DNA from: Sideroxydans sp.
GTDB taxonomy: Bacteria; Pseudomonadota; Gammaproteobacteria; Burkholderiales; Gallionellaceae
DNA length: 64,000 nt
NCBI GenBank assembly: GCA_028710605.1
Contig: JAQTTU010000002.1
Coordinates: forward strand, 62,001-126,000
Direction of reading: 5' to 3'
Position numbers and translations under genes: made by a program. This document shows, piece after piece, positions 15,362 to 23,710 of this stretch (position 1 is the first letter of the stretch; the number at the start of each line of letters is the position of its first letter). Under the pieces are notes generated by a model that ran no database searches, was not told the DNA's origin, and saw nothing but the letters and a program-made list of their open reading frames with translations.

Positions 15362-16204
15362 TTAATGCAGCGGCTTCGCCGCAACAAACAACTCGGGATC
15401 GACCATCGCGCCGTTCAGCACCACGCTCCAGTGCAGATGCGGGCCGGAGGAGCGACCGGTCTGGCCGGAAAGCCCGATGCGCTGGCCTTTGCTTACCGCC
15501 GCACCGGCTTGCACATCAATACGGTCAAGATGGCAGTACATGGTGATCAGCCCGTTGCCGTGATCGACAAAAACCGTTTTGCCGTTGAAAAAGTAATCTG
15601 CCACCGCCAGCACGATGCCCTGCGCGCTCGCGCTGACCGGCGTGCCGCGCTTCACCGCCACATCCAGTCCGACATGCGGCGCGCGCGGCTCGCCGTTGAA
15701 AAAACGGCGCACGCCGAAGCGACTGGCCAGTTCGCCCGGGGCCGGGAGCATCAGCGCCAGATCGGTGTCCGGTGTCGCGCGCCATTCGAGCTTGAGCTTC
15801 ATGATGGCCGCGATCTCGCGTTTAGCCCGCGCCTCGTCAGCGGGCGAAAGATCGACTTTGCTTTTGTCTTTAAGCGTGATGCGCTGCTCGGGATATTCCT
15901 TGGCGTTGACCGCGAATTGCTGCGACTTGGTTTCCTCGCCGATCTTCACGCGCAGCTCATGCGGGCCCGGAGTCGTATCCAGCGCCAAACCCACCACCGC
16001 AACCCATTCATCGTGATCGGCAGTCACCAGCACCGGCTGCTTACCTGACCATGCTTGCGGCGCAGCGGCGCACACTGAAACGCTGCACAGCGGCACCAGC
16101 GCAACGCCGCCGGGGACGCTGGAGTTTTCGGGAAGACTCGCGTGCGCCAGCAGCGGCAGCGCGAGCAAAATAAAGCGCAAGCAGTTGGCAACGAGTGGGC
16201 GCAT
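15362..16204 (-). CDS. M23 family metallopeptidase (LytM-type)
   Basis: 280 residues. MRPLVANCLRFILLALPLLAHA is a signal peptide, so the start is at 16204 and the protein is exported. The C-terminal peptidase M23 domain has its zinc motifs HVGLDVAVKRGTPV (HxxxD) and GPHLHWSV (HxH), both intact. It probably cuts peptide crosslinks in the cell wall. The N-terminal half has an all-beta segment with no known motif. The gene follows a TPR protein gene with a 5-base gap, so they probably form an operon. Confidence 0.9.
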   Translation of the reverse strand: MRPLVANCLRFILLALPLLAHASLPENSSVPGGVALVPLCSVSVCAAAPQAWSGKQPVLVTADHDEWVAVVGLALDTTPGPHELRVKIGEETKSQQFAVNAKEYPEQRITLKDKSKVDLSPADEARAKREIAAIMKLKLEWRATPDTDLALMLPAPGELASRFGVRRFFNGEPRAPHVGLDVAVKRGTPVSASAQGIVLAVADYFFNGKTVFVDHGNGLITMYCHLDRIDVQAGAAVSKGQRIGLSGQTGRSSGPHLHWSVVLNGAMVDPELFVAAKPLH

Positions 16205-16209
16205 GGTTC

Positions 16210-16971
16210 TCACGGGCGTTTGCCCGCCAGGCCAAGCGCCGCATTCAAGCGCTGCATGGTTGCTGCATTGTGCTCGCGCGCTTGCGGGCTCCAGCGCTTG
16301 GTAATGTGATCGATCTCGGCTTGAAGTCTCGCCGCTGTGGCCGTATCTCCGACGGACAGCGCCCAAATCGCATACTCGGCGCGCGCCTCGAACGAGCCAT
16401 AACGCTCCACCACTGATTCGAACAGGGAACGCGCTTCGGTTGCACGGCCTGTTCCGGCATAAGTGCGCGCAAGCAGCAGCGACACCGCCTCGCGCCGGAA
16501 TGCCTGATCGATTGCCTGAATGGCTTCAAGGTGCAGCAGCGCTTCGTCAAAGCGGCGGCATTCCACGAAGGCACGCGCAGCGCCGAATCTGATTTCCAGC
16601 GAAGTAGAAAATGGCCCTTTAAGGCACGCTTCATAGTTCTTGGCCGCCGCTTCAAACAAGCCCAATTCGAACTGGGCCTCGGCTAGGCGTATCTGGTTCT
16701 GCGCCGTCGGTAAATCATCAAACGCGGCCTGCGCATCCCGCATCTCGCCCTGCGGATTGAGCACCTTCGCCGCCACGCTCACCGCGCGCCGCGCGCGGTG
16801 GTCAAGCCGGAAGCCCGGCAAAAAGATGGCAAAGAAATAAACCGCGCTGCCCATCAGCGGAAACAGGAACAAGATCAGCAACCAATACATCGGCTGCCCG
16901 TTGCGCACCGCGTGGATGGCGAAGAACACGGCAATAAAAACGTGGAGTCCGAGACCGGCAAATAGATTCAA
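16210..16971 (-). CDS. Membrane-anchored TPR protein
   Basis: 253 residues. Two membrane spans (about 3-20 and 28-52; NGQPMYWLLILFLFPLMGS is typical of proteins annotated with a phospholipase-D nuclease-type N-terminal segment), then about four tetratricopeptide repeats from residue 90 to 215 (FELGLFEAAAKNYEACL and similar). It should scaffold other proteins at the inner membrane. Located 5 bases upstream of the M23 peptidase gene, it may position or control that enzyme. Confidence 0.75.
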   Translation of the reverse strand: MNLFAGLGLHVFIAVFFAIHAVRNGQPMYWLLILFLFPLMGSAVYFFAIFLPGFRLDHRARRAVSVAAKVLNPQGEMRDAQAAFDDLPTAQNQIRLAEAQFELGLFEAAAKNYEACLKGPFSTSLEIRFGAARAFVECRRFDEALLHLEAIQAIDQAFRREAVSLLLARTYAGTGRATEARSLFESVVERYGSFEARAEYAIWALSVGDTATAARLQAEIDHITKRWSPQAREHNAATMQRLNAALGLAGKRP

Positions 16972-17151
16972 TTTAGTTCCTGCGCGTTGAGTTGTTCAAG
17001 TGGGTATTCATCGTGGCGATGGCTTGCCGCAAGTCAGATGTTGGAATGGTAACAAGGTTCCCTGATTTCACGCAGCGAAAAGGCTTAATGTTGTGCAGCC
17101 GCACGCCAGCGTAAAATGCAGCCATACAAAAATATCCGAATGTGATTCGAA

Positions 17152-17988
17152 ATGACACGCCCAAAGATATTCATCCTCACCGTGATAACGATGATGGCGT
17201 TTGCCGGCAACACGTTGTTCTGCCGCATGGCACTCAAACTCACCGCCATTGATGCCGCCAGCTTCACCACCATCCGTCTCATCTCCGGCGCGGCCACGCT
17301 GTGGCTCATCGCCAACCTGTTCCGAGGCCACAAGAGCGGCAAAGGCAGTTGGCGCTCTGCGGCGGCACTTTTCGCCTATGCCATCCTGTATTCATACGCC
17401 TACGTCACCCTGCCGGCGGCGATGGGCGCGTTGCTGCTCTTCGGCGCAGTGCAGGCCACCATGATCGGCTACGGCATCAGCAAGGGCGAGCGTCTGCATG
17501 GCTGGCAGATCGTCGGGCTCGTGCTCGCACTTGCCGGATTGACCGGCCTGCTGCTGCCCGGCCTCACCGCGCCGCCGCTCATCGGCACCGTGCTCATGCT
17601 GGCTTCCGGTGTCGCCTGGGGCATCTACTCGTTGCGCGGCAAGGGGGCAGGCGATGCCACACGCATCACGGCGGGCAACTTTCTGCGCGCCGTGCCCATG
17701 GCTGCGGCAGTGAGCCTGGTCACCCTTGATGGTGCCACGCTGGATAGCGCCGGTATCGCGTATGCAGTCGCCTCCGGCGCACTGGCCTCCGGCATCGGCT
17801 ACGCCATCTGGTACTCGGTGCTGCCCGCACTTAAGGCCGCCAGCGCGTCCACCGTGCAACTCAGCGTGCCGGTCATCACCGCGCTGGGCGGTGTGCTGTT
17901 TCTGGGCGAGGCGGTGACGCTGCGTCTGGTGCTGGCATCCGGCGCGATACTCGGCGGCATCGCGCTGGTGATCGTGAAGGGGCGGTGA
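17152..17988 (+). CDS. EamA/DMT family transporter
   Basis: 278 residues with ten membrane spans in two EamA repeats (about 5-135 and 145-275); the second includes ASASTVQLSVPVITALGG, as usual. Members export or import small metabolites such as amino acids or nucleosides. Substrate cannot be told from sequence. A single gene; the 180-base gap before it shows no clear motif. Confidence 0.87.
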   Translation: MTRPKIFILTVITMMAFAGNTLFCRMALKLTAIDAASFTTIRLISGAATLWLIANLFRGHKSGKGSWRSAAALFAYAILYSYAYVTLPAAMGALLLFGAVQATMIGYGISKGERLHGWQIVGLVLALAGLTGLLLPGLTAPPLIGTVLMLASGVAWGIYSLRGKGAGDATRITAGNFLRAVPMAAAVSLVTLDGATLDSAGIAYAVASGALASGIGYAIWYSVLPALKAASASTVQLSVPVITALGGVLFLGEAVTLRLVLASGAILGGIALVIVKGR

Positions 17989-18027
17989 AAGGTTGAAAGA
18001 CGGGCTGCCGGAAACTCCCCTTCGCGA

Positions 18028-18101
18028 AGATGCCCGTCAATAGGCGATCTGCAACAGGTGAACGCTGGAGATGGCCGTGCCTATTGGCTTGCGGGCAAGG
18101 C
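18028..18101 (+). repeat. REP-like element, full copy
   Basis: GATGCCCGTCAATAGGCGAT at the left and GTGCCTATTGGCTTGCGGGC at the right. The two halves are imperfect complements, which shows the fold-back form of this family best. Confidence 0.75.
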
Positions 18102-18216
18102 GGCAGGTGGCAGCAGGCCGCAACAAACCATACCTCGCCCGATTGATTCCTGCTAATGTCCGCGCCGAACGCTACAGCTCACGCCGGGCAAGAAGCCCAA
18201 TCATTCAGGAACAACC

Positions 18217-18963
18217 ATGTCAAAACAAGAAACAAACGCTATGGAAATTACGCTCGCGCTCTCTGAAAAAGAAATGGACGAGCTCGACAGCTTCCTGATG
18301 TCCGATGCCACCACCAACGAAGTCATGCTGCTGGATTGCCTCGATGGATTTCTGACCGCGCTCGCTTGCGGTCCGGCCATGCCCGAGCCAGAGGTATGGA
18401 TGCCGCGCGTGTGGGGCCCGACCGCAGCCGATGCGCCGAAATTTGCATCCGCAGCCCAGGCCGCAAGGATCACCGACCTGCTCACGCGCCACCTGAACGC
18501 TATCGTCTGGAGCCTGCAACAGGATGCGGAACATTTCGAGCCAGTCTTCGACCTGCAAGTCTATGAAGGCGACGAACGCGAATACATGGACGGCGAAATG
18601 TGGGCGCACGGATTCATGACCGGCATCAACATGCAGCGGGAAAACTGGCAGTCATTATTTGAATCCAGATACGGTCCAACGGCATTGCGCCCGATCTACC
18701 TGCTGGGCGCGCCGGACATCACCGAGGAAGAAGAAGCGCTGGTAGAAACGCCCGCTCAGCGCGAAGAACTTTCCAAACAAATCCCGGCCAGTATCGGCTG
18801 GATCTACAAATTCTGGGCGCCGCAACGTCGTGCGGCAGACAGCGCCAATGGCATAAGCGCTGAACATGAAACTCCCAAAAAAATAAGCCGCAATGCGCCT
18901 TGCAGTTGCGGCAGCGGAAGGAAGTACAAGAAGTGCTGTGGAGCGGAGAAGGCTGATGATTGA
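18217..18963 (+). CDS. UPF0149 (YecA-like) protein with C-terminal SEC-C motif
   Basis: 248 residues. The N-terminal ~180 residues are UPF0149 (LLDCLDGFLTALACGP, GEMWAHGFMTGINM). The C-terminus carries a SEC-C zinc motif, NAPCSCGSGRKYKKCC, as at the end of SecA. YecA-type proteins bind ribosomes or SecA through this motif. A second ATG lies 24 bases downstream (18241). Two more SEC-C genes are found at 31.4-34.2 kb. Confidence 0.88.
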   Translation: MSKQETNAMEITLALSEKEMDELDSFLMSDATTNEVMLLDCLDGFLTALACGPAMPEPEVWMPRVWGPTAADAPKFASAAQAARITDLLTRHLNAIVWSLQQDAEHFEPVFDLQVYEGDEREYMDGEMWAHGFMTGINMQRENWQSLFESRYGPTALRPIYLLGAPDITEEEEALVETPAQREELSKQIPASIGWIYKFWAPQRRAADSANGISAEHETPKKISRNAPCSCGSGRKYKKCCGAEKADD

Positions 18964-18990
18964 GAAGGGGTTGGCGGAGCTTGCTCGGGG

Positions 18991-19015
18991 GCAGTGATTC
19001 AGTGCGGATCGATGG
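18991..19015 (+). repeat. 25-bp direct repeat flanking the Fic gene, left copy
   Basis: GCAGTGATTCAGTGCGGATC plus GATGG. It matches 21 of 25 positions of the copy at 21127-21151 in the same direction. The left copy also forms an ATCGATGG/CCATCGAT hairpin with the bases after it. The remaining gap from 18964 to 19303 is AT-rich with no supported gene. Confidence 0.5.
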
Positions 19016-19303
19016 AGTCTCCCCATCGATTTGGCATAGTTGTTGGAATATTCCTAGCCTGGCTCCTTTGATTGGCCCCCTTTGGCTATTAGCGGGTAAA
19101 AAAATTCTTTCAGAATTCGTGCGTAGAATATGCTGCATGAAAACTTCAAACCTCACTTGGCCGGATCAATAAGACTAAAAAATATGACTAGAATTAATGT
19201 GTAAAGTAACACAATATTCTAGTACTATTTGTGCAATAGTTAATTAATATATGAATATTAAAGATTCATTTGTTAACAATAAATTGCATTATTTTGTTGT
19301 TGG

Positions 19304-19372
19304 AATAACATAGCTGGTGCTAGAGCCAATAACATAGCTGGTGCTAGAGCCAATAACATAGCTGGTGCTAAG
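19304..19372 (+). repeat. Three tandem 24-bp repeats upstream of fic
   Basis: The unit AATAACATAGCTGGTGCTAG plus AGCC is present twice exactly (19304-19327, 19328-19351) and once in part (19352-19370). Each unit contains the small palindrome TAGCTGGTGCTA. The last unit ends 25 bases before the fic start, so these look like operator sites. They are not CRISPR repeats, since there are no spacers. Confidence 0.8.
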
Positions 19373-19395
19373 ACGAAAACATACTAGGTGAAGAA

Positions 19396-20922
19396 ATGGC
19401 GAAACCTAATGAGAAACTTGCTACCGCATTGAGAGTGCTCAAAAAACTGCAGGACAAGCATAGCGGAGTTATCGAATCCAGCGATCTGAAAGAAGCACAC
19501 CGAGTCATACTAGTAGATGAGGGATTCTTGCGCCCAGTGATGAAGGGATGGTACGTATGTTCCAATCCAAGCGATAACCACGGCGATAGCACCGCTTGGT
19601 ATGCAAGCTTCTGGTCATTTCTTTCAGGATACTTGGATAAACGCTTCGGTAAAAGGTATTGCCTTAACACGGAAGCTTCTGCGCTGTTGCACACACACTG
19701 TACGGTTATTCCCCGCCAAATTGCGGTGATTACTAAAGAAGGTGGCACATCAACTCTAAATCTACCTCACGATACGTCAGTACTTATTTATACAGACGAA
19801 AAAAACGTGCCAAATAATCGAATTGAGGTTAACGGATTACAGGTTATTTCACTGCCAGAGGTTTTATGTCGCCTTGGGCCGCAGTTCTTTAAATACAATC
19901 CGCAGGAAGCTGAAATTGCACTAAATTTGGTTCGAGACCCTGGAGATTTGCTGACCACTCTGCTGGCTGGCGATGGGATGGTTTCAGCCGCAGGCCGGCT
20001 GGCGGGAGCCATGCGATTTATGGGGCGTGATAAAGATGCTGACCGCATTATTGAAACGATGAAGCAGGCGAAGTACACAGTGCGCGAATCCAATCCATTT
20101 GAGATTAAGGCATCTACATTGGGAAACAGCCGAGAGCGTTCGCCCTATGCCATGCGCATCCAGTCGATGTGGGCTGGTTGGCGCGATGATGTCTTGTCGG
20201 TATTTCCGTTAGCTCCAGGCATGCCAAAACAAATTGAATCCTATCTGTCCGACGTGGATGAGCGATATATGGCGGATGCCTACAACTCCCTCTCAATTGA
20301 AGGGTATCAAGTCAGCGATGAATTGATTGAGCGAGTTGCACAAGGTAACTGGGACCCCAATGTGAGTGAAAAGGATAAAAGCAACAAAGATGCTTTGGCA
20401 GCGCGCGGGTACTATCAAGCATTTCAATCTGTCAAAACTAGCCTAACTGAAATTCTGTCCGATAATAATCCAGGGGAAGTTGCAAGAAGCGCGCACCATC
20501 GGTGGTATGGTGAACTGTTCGCCCCTTCTGTTGCGGCTGGCATTGTGGAGCCGCATCAACTGGCTGGATACCGCAGTGGCCAAGTCTTTATTCGAAATTC
20601 AATGCACACGCCGCTTCCTCGAGATGCGCTGGCGGATGCTATGGAAATGCTGTTTAACCTAATTGCGCAAGAACCGGAACCTGCTGTACGCGCAGTATTG
20701 AGCCATCACCTTTTTGTATTTATCCATCCATACATGGATGGCAATGGACGAATTGGACGTTTCCTGATGAATGCAATGCTGGCATCAGGAGGGTACCCGT
20801 GGACGGTTGTTCGCATGAAAAACCGCGACAGTTATATGCAAGCGCTTGAAACAGCAAGCGTGGACGGAGATATCAAGCCTTTTGCTAAATTTATTGCGCT
20901 TGAAATGCAGACAGAACGTTAG
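19396..20922 (+). CDS. Fic family protein with AbiEi-like N-terminal domain
   Basis: 508 residues. The Fic motif HPYMDGNGRIGR begins at His444. An inhibitory motif [S/T]xxxE[G/N] is present as SLSIEG (Ser298-Gly303), the arrangement of class II Fic proteins that hold their own inhibitory helix in cis. The first ~240 residues look like a winged helix plus an AbiEi-type domain (FLRPVMKGWYVC, TEASALLHTHCTVIPRQ). Fic enzymes usually AMPylate target proteins. The A/T-rich, lower-GC coding sequence and flanking 25-bp repeats point to transfer. Three 24-bp repeats just upstream suggest self-repression through the N-terminal domain. Target unknown. Confidence 0.88.
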   Translation: MAKPNEKLATALRVLKKLQDKHSGVIESSDLKEAHRVILVDEGFLRPVMKGWYVCSNPSDNHGDSTAWYASFWSFLSGYLDKRFGKRYCLNTEASALLHTHCTVIPRQIAVITKEGGTSTLNLPHDTSVLIYTDEKNVPNNRIEVNGLQVISLPEVLCRLGPQFFKYNPQEAEIALNLVRDPGDLLTTLLAGDGMVSAAGRLAGAMRFMGRDKDADRIIETMKQAKYTVRESNPFEIKASTLGNSRERSPYAMRIQSMWAGWRDDVLSVFPLAPGMPKQIESYLSDVDERYMADAYNSLSIEGYQVSDELIERVAQGNWDPNVSEKDKSNKDALAARGYYQAFQSVKTSLTEILSDNNPGEVARSAHHRWYGELFAPSVAAGIVEPHQLAGYRSGQVFIRNSMHTPLPRDALADAMEMLFNLIAQEPEPAVRAVLSHHLFVFIHPYMDGNGRIGRFLMNAMLASGGYPWTVVRMKNRDSYMQALETASVDGDIKPFAKFIALEMQTER

Positions 20923-21126
20923 AACCAAATCCAGCCTTTACGTCCGAACTGTCTGTAGTCCATACTTTGAAACAGCACCGAAGCACTTCAAAATGCCGTA
21001 TGAGCAACGTTTTAAACTGCTTTTAGAGCTACAGAGAATTGAAGTTGTTAGAACTACAACGATGTAACAAATTGTTGTGGCGTGTTGCTGAGAATATTCC
21101 GAACCCGACCCCATTGGCTCGCGGGT

Positions 21127-21151
21127 GCAGCGATTCAACACGGATCGATGG
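21127..21151 (+). repeat. 25-bp direct repeat flanking the Fic gene, right copy
   Basis: GCAGCGATTCAACACGGATC plus GATGG, 21 of 25 identical to 18991-19015, with only transitions between them. Together they bracket 2.1 kb holding the Fic gene. The gap 20923-21230 has no other supported gene. Confidence 0.5.
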
Positions 21152-21178
21152 GAGCTGTCTGCAACGATCCATGCAGAT

Positions 21179-21196
21179 GTAGCACTACCGTGCTAC
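21179..21196. promoter_or_regulatory. Palindromic operator before the RHH/ParE pair
   Basis: GTAGCAC and GTGCTAC pair perfectly around TACC. It is 34 bases upstream of the antitoxin start, where a ribbon-helix-helix protein would be expected to bind and repress. Confidence 0.55.
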
Positions 21197-21230
21197 AGTA
21201 AGCGCGTTCCATTAACCCTTGGAGACGGCC

Positions 21231-21515
21231 ATGTCCACAACCACCATACGTATGCCGGAAAACCTGAAAGCCAGCGTTGCGGCGGCTGCGAAACGATCCG
21301 GCACAACAACTCACGCCTTCATTCTTGATGCCATTGCGAAAAAGGCCGAGCAGGAAGATCTGCGAGCCGCTTTCGATGCAGATGCCGAAGAGCGATATGC
21401 ACGTATCGTTGCCACCGGGAAGACGATTCCCTGGCAGGAAATGCGCGGCTATCTGGAAGAAAAACTTGTTGGAAAAGAAGTAAAACGCCCGGTTGCCCGC
21501 AAACTGGCGCGCTGA
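21231..21515 (+). CDS. Ribbon-helix-helix antitoxin (CopG/ParD-like)
   Basis: 94 residues. The N-terminal MSTTTIRMPENLKASVAAAA is a ribbon-helix-helix DNA-binding segment; the rest is charged and likely wraps the toxin. GGAG at 21220 places the start at ATG 21231, not the ATG 12 bases upstream. Two bases separate it from the ParE toxin gene, so they form an operon. A perfect palindrome upstream (21179-21196) is the likely operator. Confidence 0.85.
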   Translation: MSTTTIRMPENLKASVAAAAKRSGTTTHAFILDAIAKKAEQEDLRAAFDADAEERYARIVATGKTIPWQEMRGYLEEKLVGKEVKRPVARKLAR

Positions 21516-21517
21516 AA

Positions 21518-21814
21518 ATGACGCGCATCGAACTGGCACCGGAAGTAAGAGATGATTTTGATCGCATCCTCGAACACCTTGCCCAATATCAGATCGAGAA
21601 TCCAGCATTGCGCATTCGGGAGATCATCGAAGCGTTCAGTGTGCTGGAGTACAACCCCATGATTGGTCGTCCCTCAAAAAACGACAAGCGAGAACTGGTG
21701 ATCGGGCATCGTTCACACGGCTATGTGGCTTTATACCGTTACGTGGTCGAAGTCGATACCGTCTTTATCCTTGCCGTGCGCAGCCAGCAAGAGGCTGGGT
21801 ATGCGGGACTTTAA
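21518..21814 (+). CDS. RelE/ParE family toxin
   Basis: 98 residues. MTRIELAPEVRDDFDRILEH, NPMIGRPSKNDKREL and ALYRYVVEVDTVFILAVRSQ follow ParE/RelE-fold toxins. ParE types poison DNA gyrase; RelE types cut mRNA. The DNA topoisomerase gene parC lies a few kb away, though no link is implied. It is encoded 2 bases after its antitoxin, and a broken HigA-like gene starts before its stop codon. Confidence 0.85.
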   Translation: MTRIELAPEVRDDFDRILEHLAQYQIENPALRIREIIEAFSVLEYNPMIGRPSKNDKRELVIGHRSHGYVALYRYVVEVDTVFILAVRSQQEAGYAGL

Positions 21815-22073
21815 GCGTTTGCGTAATTGCTGCATGTCGGTCAGCGCTTTCGCCAACAACCTCGGCATATCGCGCCAAACCCTGCATGCCGTACTGGCAG
21901 AACGCAGCGGCATCTCCGCAGAAATGGCGCTACGCTTGGGCGCACTGCTGGGCAATGGCGCGTAGTTGTGGGTGGATATGCAATCGAAATACGATCTGTG
22001 GATGGCTGAGGAAAAGCTGCACGACGTGCTGCTCAAAATCAAAAGCCTTGCGGATAATCACGCGGCAGCCTGA
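21801..22073 (+). pseudogene. HigA-like antitoxin remnant with in-frame stop
   Basis: In one reading frame MSVSAFANNLGISRQTLHAV, ERSGISAEMALRLGALLGNG is a HigA helix-turn-helix. The frame meets TAG at 21963-21965, then continues LWVDMQSKYDLWMAEEKLHD to TGA at 22073. In intact HigA proteins this position reads GNGAELW, so TAG replaces a Glu codon (one base from GAG). The N-terminus is also shortened and overlaps the ParE gene. No HigB toxin lies next to it. Confidence 0.75.
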
Positions 22074-22091
22074 ACTTCTGCGTTGACGACA

Positions 22092-22232
22092 ATGGCAATT
22101 CATCTCAAAGAAGTGTTGGCAGCACTGACACATGAACGACGCGCGAAAGTGGAACAGCGTGCGGAGGAACTGGCAATGCGCACAGGAAAAAAGGACGCGA
22201 TGAAATTGGAAGTGATATCTCAAAAAGACTGA
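22092..22232 (+). CDS. Small protein, possible antitoxin fragment
   Basis: 46 residues, MAIHLKEVLAALTHERRAKV then EQRAEELAMRTGKKDAMKLE. The opening resembles the N-terminal helix of XRE-type HigA antitoxins, but there is no helix-turn-helix after it. It begins 18 bases after the broken HigA and may be another eroded antitoxin piece. Confidence 0.4.
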   Translation: MAIHLKEVLAALTHERRAKVEQRAEELAMRTGKKDAMKLEVISQKD

Positions 22233-22329
22233 CGATTTGAATGCTGCAAACAATCGGAAACTGTCCCGGTTTTTTTTCATTCCACGAAGTCTGGCGCATA
22301 AACGCCATCACTTCAAAACTCGAACTTCA

Positions 22330-22420
22330 CGGGAACGCCCGTCAATAGGCGATCTACATCGAGTGTCGCCCGAAGATCGCTTATCGGCGGGCATCTTCGG
22401 GCGATTGAATATTCTTGCCC
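22330..22420 (+). repeat. REP-like element
   Basis: GGGAACGCCCGTCAATAGGC then GATCTAC, followed by a separate hairpin CGCCCGAAGATCGC...GCGGGCATCTTCGGGCG. Confidence 0.65.
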
Positions 22421-22480
22421 CTAAAGGCATACTCGCGGCGCATCGTTTCTAGACCTCAGGTCATTCTCAGGTCACTTAAT

Positions 22481-22975
22481 TCAATTTCGTGCTTGTAATT
22501 GAGGAGAAAGGCTATTCCAGACAAAGCCGTCCCGATACTGCAACGGTGTAGTGATAGCGCCACCGCCAAATACGGCCAATAAATCGTGACGTAATTCAAT
22601 TTCATCTGCTTCGATAACATGTTGTGTTTGAGCCATTTCCCCATGCGCAGGGTTTTCCTTCTCTGCTGAATCGTATATGCAAACTGCTCTATTTAACGAA
22701 TCATCAGATTTAATGTTACGCACATCTTCGCATTTTGCTAATAACACCCCTTTCCATACTCGCCCTTCATCGTCGGCAAGAAAGTCGCTCGCAAATCTGA
22801 TTAGCTCGTTGGGTTGTGCTACTGAATCTCGTTGAATAGAGCGACCCTTTCGATGGACATGAGAAAAAATATTCGGCTTTGCTTTTCCACTCTTATCAAT
22901 GTTATGCATGGGCAAAAAAACAAAAAGAGCAAGTAGCTCAGAATTCTCAATTACACCGGGTGAATGTCTGCTCAT
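22481..22975 (-). CDS. Uncharacterised protein, third gene of the TIGR04255 operon
   Basis: About 164 residues from MSRHSPGVIENSELLALFVF. The frame is open further upstream to 23170, overlapping the previous gene, but no good start or ribosome site favours that part. It has no signal peptide, membrane span or motif I can name. GC content is lower than in the core genes around it. It is read in the same direction as the two genes before it, 133 bases downstream of the second. Function unknown. Confidence 0.6.
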   Translation of the reverse strand: MSRHSPGVIENSELLALFVFLPMHNIDKSGKAKPNIFSHVHRKGRSIQRDSVAQPNELIRFASDFLADDEGRVWKGVLLAKCEDVRNIKSDDSLNRAVCIYDSAEKENPAHGEMAQTQHVIEADEIELRHDLLAVFGGGAITTPLQYRDGFVWNSLSPQLQARN

Positions 22976-23108
22976 CCGATATTTTTCGCAGGCGCAGCTT
23001 GGCGCAGCAGCGTTAATTTTAGAAACGCGTTTGTCGCCTTCGTCGTTCGTGCGGTGATTTATGCCTTGGCAATCTACCTGCCCACCAAAAAAACGGTGGA
23101 CAAGTTGT

Positions 23109-23708
23109 CTAAGCTGCGAGAAGAGCTGAGAACACAGCTGGCATTTTCTGAGAGTCAAATGTGAGAACACCTTTGTGCTTATCTCCGTTGCGTTTTATAA
23201 AGTACGCAATTCGGCCATCGCCAAGAAACTCGATGTCTGCGTATAGATCGCTATCATTCTTGTAAAGTGAAACATGCCCAGAGGCGAGCAACATAGGCTC
23301 AGGAAGTGAAACATCACTGAGCAACCTAGAAAATGACACCGACTCTTTTATCGACTGCGCAGAAGGAGCGAGAGCACCCTCGCCATCCCAATCTGCGCTC
23401 AACAGACTCCAGCTTCTAATCTCGCCAATAAGCTTTTCGTGCTGAGTGGTTAGTCTTTCCAATGGAACTGTCGATTCAGCTGCATCAACATAAGCCGCAT
23501 CACTATATTGTCCTTGACCAGCGAATATTGAAGTTGCATTGGATGTCGGGAGAGCAAACGGAATGTGAGAAGTTGCCTTTTGCACTGGACGCGCATAAAG
23601 CTCCAAACTTTTTGGGAATTCACATGCTGATACCGGGCTTGATACTGCCAGTATTCCGGCAAGAACCTGCGCTGCTTTGGCTGATGTACCTAACGTTGCA
23701 TTGTGCAT
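23109..23708 (-). CDS. Uncharacterised protein with WDGEGA motif, second gene of the TIGR04255 operon
   Basis: 199 residues. After a low-complexity N-terminus that may be weakly hydrophobic (residues 12-28), the C-terminal ~110 residues read SWSLLSADWDGEGALAPSA, MLLASGHVSLYKNDSDLYAD and IEFLGDGRIAYFIKRNGDKH. I recall similar WDG(E)GA proteins beside TIGR04255 genes in other bacteria, without a known role. It starts 2 bases after the TIGR04255 stop, so the two are co-translated. Confidence 0.65.
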   Translation of the reverse strand: MHNATLGTSAKAAQVLAGILAVSSPVSACEFPKSLELYARPVQKATSHIPFALPTSNATSIFAGQGQYSDAAYVDAAESTVPLERLTTQHEKLIGEIRSWSLLSADWDGEGALAPSAQSIKESVSFSRLLSDVSLPEPMLLASGHVSLYKNDSDLYADIEFLGDGRIAYFIKRNGDKHKGVLTFDSQKMPAVFSALLAA

Positions 23709-23710
23709 TC

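Noticed and set aside
19304-19372. Possible CRISPR array
   Set aside because: The three repeats are tandem with no spacers and there are no cas genes.
22976-23170. N-terminal extension of the third gene of the TIGR04255 operon
   Set aside because: It overlaps the preceding gene, is Cys/Arg-rich and has no ribosome site; the ATG at 22975 is more natural.
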